Part shown: one piece after another, positions 1-6,482 of the stretch
Position numbering within the stretch: the stretch's first letter is position 1
How the letters are laid out: each line of letters opens with the position of its first letter
Source: JAVBMO01 sp031552355
Lineage (GTDB): Bacteria > Bacteroidota > Bacteroidia > Bacteroidales > P3
DNA length: 7,623 nt
Assembly (NCBI GenBank): GCA_031552355.1
Contig: JAVBMO010000010.1
Location: 1-7,623, forward strand
Direction of reading: 5' to 3'
Program-made: the position numbers and the translations under genes
The notes under the pieces: generated by a model
What the model saw: the letters and a program-made list of their open reading frames with translations, nothing else
Told to the model about the DNA's origin: nothing
Database searches by the model: none

Positions 1-1
1 T

Positions 2-709
2 TATGGTTTGAATAATATCAAAGACGGCAATAAAATTGAAGGCGACTACTTGATTGGCCCCGAAAATAACGCCAAAACCATCCATCCGTCAAACTATGTG
101 GGCGACAAGCTGCAATACAACGGCTATGTCAATTCCCACGCCGTGGACAACGTGAAGCTGTTTGGAATAGGGGGGAAGATTGGAATAAGGGTCAAACTAG
201 GTAAATTGGAAGACCTCAAACGGGCAACGGACGAAGAACCTGTTATTCCGCAAAAATCGAGGGTCGATACCGTTTATGTCATCAACATGACAAAATGTTG
301 CGACACTTGTCCGAAACAACCGTCCTCACCGTCCGAAACACTAAAAGCCAAACCACAGGAAGACGATTTGAGGATTCTGTTCGAACCCATCTTCTTCGAC
401 TTGGATAAAGATGTTTTGACCAAAGCCTCTATTACTATTTTGGATAAGAAAATTGCCATTTTGGAAAAATATCCAAACATACAACTGTTAATCACCGGCA
501 ACACCTGCGACTTGGGAAGCAGCGCCCACAATATTGATTTGGGAAAACGCCGTGCCACAGCTGCAAAGAAATATCTGGAAAGCCACGGCATCAGTAAAAC
601 GCGATTGAGTACGGTAAGCCAATCATTCAGCCATCCGCTCAAGCCCAACATCAACGAAGAAAACCGCGAACTAAACCGTCGCTGTGATTTCTATCCGGTG
701 GGGTATTGA
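2..709 (+). CDS. OmpA-family outer-membrane protein, 5'-truncated by the window edge
   Basis: The frame is open to the left edge, so the true start lies outside the window; the TTG at 8 is most likely an internal Leu. Residues below are numbered from that TTG. Residues about 45-66 (VKLFGIGGKIGIRVKLGK) alternate like the last strand of an outer-membrane beta-barrel. A polar linker with a CCDTC cluster (97-101) follows, then an OmpA/MotB C-terminal domain (about 122-229). That domain shows IFFDLDKDVLT, a GNTCDLGSSAHN loop, GKRRATAAKKYLESHGI and a terminal ENRELNRRCDF. Family members anchor the outer membrane to peptidoglycan through this periplasmic domain. In E. coli OmpA the diaminopimelate-contacting Asp sits where this protein has Cys167, and an Asp follows at 168; the Arg partner is kept (RR, 181-182). 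The gene ends at a strong terminator. The family call is firm; the barrel is inferred from one visible strand. Confidence 0.9.
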   Translation, partial: YGLNNIKDGNKIEGDYLIGPENNAKTIHPSNYVGDKLQYNGYVNSHAVDNVKLFGIGGKIGIRVKLGKLEDLKRATDEEPVIPQKSRVDTVYVINMTKCCDTCPKQPSSPSETLKAKPQEDDLRILFEPIFFDLDKDVLTKASITILDKKIAILEKYPNIQLLITGNTCDLGSSAHNIDLGKRRATAAKKYLESHGISKTRLSTVSQSFSHPLKPNINEENRELNRRCDFYPVGY

Positions 710-727
710 TAAGGAATCATAAATAAG

Positions 728-774
728 AAAAAGGAGGCAGTTGATACACTTGTTAACTGCCTCCTTTTTGTTTT
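728..774 (+). terminator. Rho-independent terminator of the ompA-like gene, probably bidirectional
   Basis: The arms AAAAAGGAGGCAGTT (728-742) and AACTGCCTCCTTTTT (755-769) pair over 15 bp without mismatch around a 12-nt loop. The right arm runs into T5-G-T4 (765-774). The left arm starts with five A, so the reverse transcript also ends in a U run. This fits a terminator shared by the + strand ompA-like gene, whose stop is at 709, and a former convergent gene whose remnant stop lies at 778-780. Confidence 0.92.
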
Positions 775-777
775 CTG

Positions 778-885
778 TTAATTGAAAAAGATTTTGCTGA
801 TAAAGTTTCCGCCCAGTTCTTCGTTCAGGCGTTCTAAAATGGTACTTTGCTTATAACTTAATTCTTGTCGTAACGAAGGTGAACG
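778..885 (-). pseudogene. C-terminal remnant of a DUF721 (DciA-like) gene
   Basis: On the minus strand, 35 sense codons run from an in-frame TAG (886-888) to a TAA at 778-780. The peptide contains SPSLRQELSYKQSTILER followed by LNEELGG and ends NFISKIFFN. This pattern (S-x-x-LRxEL-x-Y, then a helix, N-E-x-x-G, then a short I-x-x-I-x-F strand) is what I know as the C-terminal half of Bacteroidota DUF721 proteins, which are about 95-100 aa long. Upstream of the TAG the same frame gives KRKVYKKE, which could be the preceding strand, and further up a second stop and a Met-Gly. This extension is weak. No start codon or N-terminal half is recognisable. The convergent terminator sits just past its stop, so it looks like the tail of a once-intact gene. 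DUF721/DciA proteins are linked to loading of the replicative helicase in other bacteria; this copy cannot make a full protein. Confidence 0.6.
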
Positions 886-888
886 CTA

Positions 889-1063
889 TTCCTTTTTATA
901 TACTTTTCGTTTTATCCCTTATGATAAAGAATATAAATAACCCATAAACTTTGTCGAAACAAAAATTCAAATAAGATCAGGATACTTTGCTTTTTCTATT
1001 GACAACAAAGTATTTTACCACCCTACCTCGTCGTTATATATCTCTATTTTCAATTAAATTTGG
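889..1063. other. AT-rich intergenic stretch with no recognisable gene
   Basis: This is the rest of the 392-bp gap between the ompA-like gene and the BatA-type gene. Stops occur in all frames at short spacing. I see no tRNA-like folding, tandem repeat or transposon end. Its left part may hold unrecognisable decay products of the DUF721 gene. Its right part leads into the promoter of the downstream operon. Confidence 0.6.
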
Positions 1064-1071
1064 TAATTTTG
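1064..1071 (+). promoter_or_regulatory. Bacteroidota -7 promoter element (TAATTTTG) for the BatA-DUF2461-DUF3078 unit
   Basis: TAATTTTG matches the Bacteroidota consensus TAnnTTTG exactly and lies 31-38 nt before the ATG at 1102. This would give a leader of roughly 25 nt. A clean -33 TTTG is not present at the usual distance; the nearest candidate is a T-rich stretch at 1046-1050. The DNA is AT-rich, so a chance match is possible. Confidence 0.45.
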
Positions 1072-1101
1072 TTATCTTAATTTATTATTACAGAAACGAA
1101 A

Positions 1102-3162
1102 ATGCAGTTTTTAAATCCTTGGTTTTTAATTGGACTCATTGCTGTTGCAATACCTATCGCCATTCACCTTTTTACATTCCGGCGCTATAAGAAAGAATAT
1201 TTCAGCAGCATTGATTTGTTGAAAGAACTGAAATCGGAAACCAAAAAGCAATCGCAACTTAAACATTTATTAATTCTTGCCTGTAGAATCCTTTGCATCA
1301 TTGCTTTGGTGTTTACATTTGCTCAGCCTTTTATTCCCTATGACAAACAATCTACAGAAAAAGGTTCTTCGGTTATCAGCATTTATGTAGATAATTCCTT
1401 TAGCATGCAAAGCAGCGGCACAAACGGAAATCTATTGAACCAAGCCAAAGACAAAGTGCGGGAAATTCTCGACGCCTACGAACTCGGCGATTTGTTTCAA
1501 CTGATAACAAACGATTTGCAGGCGCAGCATGAGCGATTCTTGAGCAAGGAAGACCTTTTGAAAGAATTGGACAATCTGCAATTTTCTTCCAACACACAAA
1601 TGCTTTCGAATATTGTAAAACGCCAAAAAAGCTTGCTGGACAAATATGTAAATGCAAACAAATACTATTACCTGATTTCCGATTTTCAAAAAAGTACTTC
1701 CGATTTAAGCCTAATAGAAAAAGATTCTACGGCTGCATTTTACCTCATCCCCCTGAAATCCGAAGAAATTGCCAACCTATACATCGATTCCATTTGGTTT
1801 GAAACACCCGTTTTCAGAAAAAATTCGCAGTTGAAAACCCTTGTCAAAATTGTGAACGAAGGCGAAAAAGGCCTCGAAAAAATCCCCGTAAAACTTTTTA
1901 TCAACGGGAAAGAACGGGCTTTTGCCGGTTTGGATATTGAAGCCGGAGAACAAAAAACCGTTGAATTGCCTTTCACGGTTGAAACAACCGGCATTTTGGA
2001 AGCTTCGGTAAAAATCAACGACCACCCGATTACATTCGACGATGAAATGTTCTTTTCTTTGAATATTCAAAAAGAAATTTCGGTTCTTAATGTTTCTCCC
2101 GAACGAAATAAATACTTGGATTTCCTGTTCCAAAAAGATTCCGGAATCTTCTATAAAACCCTTGCCGAAAAAGAAATTCCTTTCGGCCAATTGAACAAAT
2201 ACAATTTCATTATCCTCAATGGTTTGAAAAATTTCTCGTCGGGTTTGGCGCAGGAAATAGGAACTTTTGTCGAAAATGGCGGTTCTGTGCTTATTCTTCC
2301 CCCACAAGAAATTCTTCCGCAAAGCAACTACACCAGTTCCCTGCAAATATTGAATACCCCTTGGTTCGGTTCCCTGGATACGGCAAAACTCCGCATTTCG
2401 GATTTGAATATCCAAGCGGAACTTTACCGCAATGTTTTCAGTTCAAAGCCTAAAGATCTCGCTTATCCGTCGGTTTACAAGCATTTTGAAATCCTGTCGG
2501 GCGCTTCCACTAACAAAGAAAGCCTGCTGAAAATGGAAAACGGAAAAGATTTTATTACGCAAAGCAAAAAGGGGAAAGGAAAAATCTACCTGATGGCTTC
2601 GCCTTTGGACGAAAACGGTTCGGACTTTGTCAAACATTCGCTGTTTGTGCCTTCGGTGTTCAATATGGCTTTGCTGAGCACACAGCAACGCCCCGTTTAT
2701 TACATTATTGGGCAAAATCGCCCGATAGAAATCCCCAACGCTATTGGCCGCGAAACCGAAGTGTTGAAAATAAAAGAAGAAAGCACTTCCTTTGAATTTA
2801 TTCCCGAAATGGGCAAAATGCAAGGGCAAAACGTCATTTTTGCCAACGGGCAAATTCAAAAGGCCGGCATTTATCATCTCTACGACGACAAAGTGTTGTT
2901 AGACGCCCTTGCCTTTAACTATAACCGGAAAGAGTCCAATATGGAAACCCTTACCTTAAGCCAAATACAAAAAGACTTGGACGATTTGGGGCTTCAAAAT
3001 GTATTGTTGATAAAGGACACTCAAAATCCCATTACATCGGTCATTAAAATGCAAAAAGACGGCGCCCATTTGTGGAAACTATTTGCTGTGATTTGCCTGT
3101 TCTCGCTTTTGGCGGAAATGGCATTGTTGCGTTTTTTCAAAAATAAAACTTCTAAATCATGA
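1102..3162 (+). CDS. BatA-domain / von Willebrand factor A membrane protein
   Basis: This 686-aa protein opens with the BatA N-terminal signature FLNPWFLIGLIAVAIPIAIHLF (membrane segment about 6-24), then a basic loop and a second membrane segment (about 56-76). A vWA domain follows (about 90-220) with an intact MIDAS motif DNSFS (97-101) and a later LISDFQ (191-196). Residues about 221-320 look like a beta-sandwich. About 325-405 resembles a class I glutamine-amidotransferase-like fold (YNFIILNGL, FVENGGSVLILPP) without an obvious catalytic Cys. A final membrane helix spans about 658-679. The topology suggests two N-terminal helices, a large extracytoplasmic part and a C-terminal anchor. The MIDAS probably binds a divalent cation and a partner protein. 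BatA-like genes were linked to aerotolerance in Bacteroides, but no MoxR ATPase, DUF58 or other Bat gene lies here. The ATG follows an A-rich GAAACGAAA, normal for this phylum. Its TGA overlaps the next ATG (ATGA). Confidence 0.88.
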   Translation: MQFLNPWFLIGLIAVAIPIAIHLFTFRRYKKEYFSSIDLLKELKSETKKQSQLKHLLILACRILCIIALVFTFAQPFIPYDKQSTEKGSSVISIYVDNSFSMQSSGTNGNLLNQAKDKVREILDAYELGDLFQLITNDLQAQHERFLSKEDLLKELDNLQFSSNTQMLSNIVKRQKSLLDKYVNANKYYYLISDFQKSTSDLSLIEKDSTAAFYLIPLKSEEIANLYIDSIWFETPVFRKNSQLKTLVKIVNEGEKGLEKIPVKLFINGKERAFAGLDIEAGEQKTVELPFTVETTGILEASVKINDHPITFDDEMFFSLNIQKEISVLNVSPERNKYLDFLFQKDSGIFYKTLAEKEIPFGQLNKYNFIILNGLKNFSSGLAQEIGTFVENGGSVLILPPQEILPQSNYTSSLQILNTPWFGSLDTAKLRISDLNIQAELYRNVFSSKPKDLAYPSVYKHFEILSGASTNKESLLKMENGKDFITQSKKGKGKIYLMASPLDENGSDFVKHSLFVPSVFNMALLSTQQRPVYYIIGQNRPIEIPNAIGRETEVLKIKEESTSFEFIPEMGKMQGQNVIFANGQIQKAGIYHLYDDKVLLDALAFNYNRKESNMETLTLSQIQKDLDDLGLQNVLLIKDTQNPITSVIKMQKDGAHLWKLFAVICLFSLLAEMALLRFFKNKTSKS

Positions 3163-3830
3163 TTACTTTTTCGGAATCTTTGTTCGCAACTTTGCGCGAA
3201 CTGAATGAGAACAACCATAAGGAGTGGTTCGATAAAAACAAAGCCAGGATAGACGCGGAACGCAAAAACTTCGAACTTTTTTTAGACGAAATCATTAGCC
3301 AATTGCGCGAAATGGATAAAACCATCGGTTTTCAAAGTGCAAAATCCTGCATGTACCGAATGTACCGCGACACCCGTTTTTCGAAAGACAAAACGCCGTA
3401 CAAGACTCACATTGCGGGCTTTATTGCTTGCGGCGGAAACAAAAACCACGGCATGCCGGGCTATTATATCCATTTGGAAGATACAGGTTCTTGCGCCGGT
3501 GCCGGAGTTTATATGCCCGAACCCGACAATTTAAAGAAAATCCGTTCGGAGATCTACTACAACATACAAGAATTCAAGGAAATTATTTCCGGGAAAGAAT
3601 ACCGGAAACTTTTCGACGGATTTTGGAATGCCGACAAGCTGAAAAAAGCCCCGCAAGGGTTTTCGCAGGATTTCCCTGACATAGAACTTCTAAAACATAA
3701 GAATTTCGCCACCGTTCACAATTTTTCAAACAAAGAGGTTTTGGATAAATCGTTTTTGGAAAATGTGCTGCATGTATTGCACACCAGCGTTCCGTTGAAT
3801 CAATTTTTTTACAGAGCAATCACAGAATAA
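3159..3830 (+). CDS. DUF2461 domain-containing protein (TIGR02453 family)
   Basis: This 223-aa protein spans the usual DUF2461 length. Recognisable blocks, in order, are LNENNHKEWFDKNKAR (15-30), the signature RMYRDTRFSKDKTPYKTHI (67-85), GYYIHLED (101-108) and GAGVYMPEP (114-122). The C-terminal half is helical and less conserved. There is no signal peptide or membrane segment, so it is predicted to be cytoplasmic. I know of no established biochemical function for the family. Its ATG (3159) overlaps the stop of the BatA-type gene in ATGA, so translation is probably coupled and the two proteins are likely made together. There is no separate ribosome-binding site. The stop is 20 nt before the DUF3078 start. 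Confidence 0.9.
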   Translation: MITFSESLFATLRELNENNHKEWFDKNKARIDAERKNFELFLDEIISQLREMDKTIGFQSAKSCMYRMYRDTRFSKDKTPYKTHIAGFIACGGNKNHGMPGYYIHLEDTGSCAGAGVYMPEPDNLKKIRSEIYYNIQEFKEIISGKEYRKLFDGFWNADKLKKAPQGFSQDFPDIELLKHKNFATVHNFSNKEVLDKSFLENVLHVLHTSVPLNQFFYRAITE

Positions 3831-3850
3831 TAAATAAAAAACAAAACAAA

Positions 3851-4777
3851 ATGAAGAAAAATTTATCTTTTTTACTGGCGTTGATAACCATTCCCTTTAT
3901 CATGCACGCCCAAGAAACCAATTTGAATACTGACGCGGTAAAAGCCGCAACCAAAACGGTAGATGCGGCAGTGGATACCACCCATAAAAGCCCCTGGATT
4001 ATTAAAAACAAATTTGTGCTGACAGCAGAAGAAGCCTACTACAAAAACTGGACAAAAGACGGTTTTAACAGCCTTGCTTTCACAGCAATTTTCTTGGGAA
4101 AATATAATTACATCACAGATGAAAATAAGTGGGAGAATCTGGTGGATTTGGCTTATGGTTTAATTGCACAGGATTTGGATGGCGATGGTGCAATAGACAA
4201 AACACAACACCCACGCAAAACCGACGACAAATGGCATTTAATGTCGTCGTACAGCAGAAAAGCTTTCAGAAGTTGGAACTACAATGCCACAGTGGACTTT
4301 CTTTCGCAGTTTTCAGAAACCTACAAAGAGGATTCCATTTTGATGGCCAATGCATTTGCGCCGGCCTACATTTTGACAGCCTTAGGTGCCACCTACCAAA
4401 AATACGGGCTTACGGCTTTACTTTCACCCATTACGGGAAAAACCACTTTGGTAACCGATAACCGTTTGTCGCAAGCTGGCGCCTTTGGCGTTGTGCCCGG
4501 CGACAAAGCCTTGTTTGAATTGGGTGCTTATGTAAAAGTGGCCTATTCCAAAGAAGTTTTCACAAATATTACGTTGGACACCAAATTGGAACTTTTCTAC
4601 GATTACCGCACAACCTTATTCAAAGATACCTATGTAAACTGGGAACTTTTAATGAATATGAAAGTGAATAAGTTTTTGTCGGCTTTCTTTGCCATGCAAA
4701 CCATCTACGACCGGAAAGTTATCGACAACCTGCAATTTAAACAAAAGTTAGGCTTGATGATTTCTCTGGATTTCTAA
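3851..4777 (+). CDS. DUF3078 outer-membrane beta-barrel protein
   Basis: This 308-aa protein begins with a clear Sec signal peptide (MKKNLSFLLALITIPFIMHA, cleavage expected before Gln21). The mature part shows family features: W-x-x-K-N-KFVLTAEEAYYKNWTKDG (49-71), a conserved RKTDDKW block (122-128), and alternating aromatic strands to a C-terminal Phe (GLMISLDF). The terminal Phe is typical of proteins inserted by the BAM machinery. Members of DUF3078 are predicted Bacteroidota outer-membrane proteins of unknown function. A D-L-D-G-D-G-A-I-D stretch (108-116) just before RKTDDK resembles a calcium-binding EF-hand loop and looks like an addition to the family. The gene follows DUF2461 after 20 nt of almost pure A/T/C with many A, with no room for a typical promoter, so it is likely co-transcribed with the upstream pair. 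Its TAA overlaps the convergent TAG of the CapA-P60 gene. Confidence 0.87.
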   Translation: MKKNLSFLLALITIPFIMHAQETNLNTDAVKAATKTVDAAVDTTHKSPWIIKNKFVLTAEEAYYKNWTKDGFNSLAFTAIFLGKYNYITDENKWENLVDLAYGLIAQDLDGDGAIDKTQHPRKTDDKWHLMSSYSRKAFRSWNYNATVDFLSQFSETYKEDSILMANAFAPAYILTALGATYQKYGLTALLSPITGKTTLVTDNRLSQAGAFGVVPGDKALFELGAYVKVAYSKEVFTNITLDTKLELFYDYRTTLFKDTYVNWELLMNMKVNKFLSAFFAMQTIYDRKVIDNLQFKQKLGLMISLDF

Positions 4778-6354
4778 TAATTTTCTTTTAATACACGAAG
4801 TCCTGTAACATAGCGATTTTTATAGTAGTCAGAGATATTTAGCTGATCTATGGTGATACCTTTATTGCAAGAAGCGTGTATGAATTTTAAATTACCGTTG
4901 CCTTCGTTGGAAATAACAATTCCTACATGCCCAACCCGTTGCGATTTAATACTTCTCCCTTTGAAGAAAATAAGGTCGCCGGCTTTCAAGTTGTCTTTGT
5001 CCACCCTTTCACCTTCAGTAACTTGATCAACACAACTGGCACCTAAGGAATAGCCAAAATGTTTATAGATATAACCTGTAAAACCGGAACAATCAAAGGC
5101 GTTAGGTCCTTTACCACCTCTTCTGTAGGTTAATCCTAAGTATTGCTTGGCCATGTCGATAATGCTATCTGAAGTGGAATTTGTAGTAGTTTCAGAAAAA
5201 GCTACATTATCAGACGTTTTAGGAGTAGCAATATGAAGTTGCAGTGAATTTTCAACCTCTTTAACTGATTGTTGTATATTTTCTGCGCCCTCTTTCTTCC
5301 TTGAGACATTTCCTTCTTCCGTAATAATTAAATTTGTGTTGGGAAAATCTAATTCCGTAAGACGTTTAATTTCTTTGACTACCAAATTCTTTTCATCTAA
5401 TACTGGTCCTGTTTTGTCTAATTGCAGGGCTGAAATAATTTGTCCTGATATAAATTTCCCCTCTGCTGTAGTCGTGATTTTAACAATTGGCGCATAACCA
5501 CTGATTCCACTAATACTGAAACTACCAGAAGTACAGAAATTCCCTAAACTATAAGCAATAAAACGATCTTTATAAAGTTCTACAGCACGCACCACATGAG
5601 GGCCATGTCCAAAAACAATATCCGCCCCCGCATCTATAACTGCATGAGCAAATTCATATACATTTCCTCTATTTTCCCCATAAAAGTTTTCTATTTTTTT
5701 GGTAACTCTACTATAACTTTTTCCTTCAGCACCACCATGAAAAGATACAATTACAACATCGCAAACAGAATTTAAAGCCGACACAAGTTTCTTGGCATAT
5801 TGAATTTCAGTAATTTTCACAGTACCAGAATTGGGCGCAAATCCGCAAAATCCATATTTTATCCCATTAATTTCAAATTGAGTAGTTTCGCAAATATCTT
5901 TCAACCCAGCAAAATTTAAATCAGCATCCCTAAGAACTTTTACTGTATTCATTCGCCCTTCTTGCCCAAAATCGCCCATGTGATTATTGGCAATATTCAT
6001 TACATCAAATCCGGCATCCAACAAATGATTTACATATTTGTCCGGCATACGAAAAAAATAACATCCACTCTTACAGGCTTTAGGGGCTCCTCCTTCATTC
6101 AAAAAGCAACCCTCAAGATTCCCAAAGGTTACATCTGCATCTTGTAAAATGGTTTTCACATTTTGGAAAAGATCTTTGCCCTCATTGGGTGGTAAATCGT
6201 TATCCGAAGGATAATTAGAGCCCAGCATAATATCGCCGGTTCCAATAATTGACACTGTTTTAGGTTTTTCTTTATTTTGAGCCTGTAAAGACAAAGGAAA
6301 GAAAAACAAGCTTATTAAAAATACGTATATTACAGTTGTTTTTGAAAACATCAT
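4774..6354 (-). CDS. Secreted CapA-type metallophosphatase fused to an NlpC/P60 cysteine peptidase domain
   Basis: I place the start at the ATG at 6354 (526 aa), because a normal signal peptide (MMFSKTTVIYVFLISLFFF, ending SLQAQ) begins there. The frame also allows ATG at 6351, or at 6405 (543 aa), which would add 17 residues before the signal peptide. Residues 33-340 form a CapA/PgsA domain: GDIML (40-44), GNLEG (78-82), IANNH (121-125), SFHGG (204-208), GHGPH (249-253) and SLGNF (269-273). CapA proteins have a calcineurin-like metallophosphatase fold and act in poly-gamma-glutamate capsule export or anchoring in Bacillus. A low-complexity Ser/Thr/Glu linker (about 358-394) leads to an NlpC/P60 domain (395-526) with DCSGF (Cys422), GHVGI (His476) and a third polar residue His493 (FIHAS). 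Such domains hydrolyse gamma-D-glutamyl-diaminopimelate bonds in wall peptides. The catalytic residues look intact. Secretion to the periplasm is expected. No capB or capC genes are nearby. Confidence 0.88.
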   Translation of the reverse strand: MMFSKTTVIYVFLISLFFFPLSLQAQNKEKPKTVSIIGTGDIMLGSNYPSDNDLPPNEGKDLFQNVKTILQDADVTFGNLEGCFLNEGGAPKACKSGCYFFRMPDKYVNHLLDAGFDVMNIANNHMGDFGQEGRMNTVKVLRDADLNFAGLKDICETTQFEINGIKYGFCGFAPNSGTVKITEIQYAKKLVSALNSVCDVVIVSFHGGAEGKSYSRVTKKIENFYGENRGNVYEFAHAVIDAGADIVFGHGPHVVRAVELYKDRFIAYSLGNFCTSGSFSISGISGYAPIVKITTTAEGKFISGQIISALQLDKTGPVLDEKNLVVKEIKRLTELDFPNTNLIITEEGNVSRKKEGAENIQQSVKEVENSLQLHIATPKTSDNVAFSETTTNSTSDSIIDMAKQYLGLTYRRGGKGPNAFDCSGFTGYIYKHFGYSLGASCVDQVTEGERVDKDNLKAGDLIFFKGRSIKSQRVGHVGIVISNEGNGNLKFIHASCNKGITIDQLNISDYYKNRYVTGLRVLKENY

Positions 6355-6463
6355 ATTTTTGTGATTATGTAAAATTCTTGAAATGTAGATAAAAAGGTAA
6401 GGCATTGTATTTTGTGAAAATATACACCTCTTTTATTTAGACAAAAAATCCAGCAATGAAAAT

Positions 6464-6471
6464 CAAAGATA
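6464..6471 (-). promoter_or_regulatory. Bacteroidota -7 promoter element (TATCTTTG) for the CapA-P60 gene
   Basis: Read on the minus strand this is TATCTTTG, an exact TAnnTTTG match, placed downstream of the tatD stop (6483) and upstream of the CapA-P60 gene. A second exact match, TATTTTTG, lies just upstream at 6473-6480. A good -33 TTTG is missing; only a T-run within the tatD end (about 6485-6490) is near the right place. A start here gives a leader of about 50 nt for the ATG at 6405, or about 100 nt for 6354. Confidence 0.45.
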
Positions 6472-6482
6472 GCAAAAATATT

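Noticed and set aside
274..654. 126-codon minus-strand open frame opposite the OmpA domain
   Set aside because: The sense strand encodes a conserved OmpA domain; the antisense peptide has no family features.
843..992. 10-bp direct repeat TACTTTGCTT at 843-852 and 983-992
   Set aside because: It is short and AT-rich, and the first copy lies in the DUF721 remnant coding sequence; chance is sufficient.
987..1190. 67-codon + strand open frame overlapping the start of the BatA-type gene
   Set aside because: It begins in AT-rich intergenic DNA and runs out of frame into a well-supported gene; it has no recognisable domain.
1777..2415. 212-codon minus-strand open frame inside the BatA-type gene
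   Set aside because: It is antisense to a clear coding sequence, rich in Phe and Asn as expected from the reverse of Lys/Glu codons, with no domain.
6355..6482. Possible terminator after tatD (AAAATATTTT and T-runs)
   Set aside because: The palindrome is short and made only of A/T with no GC stem; no stable hairpin is visible.
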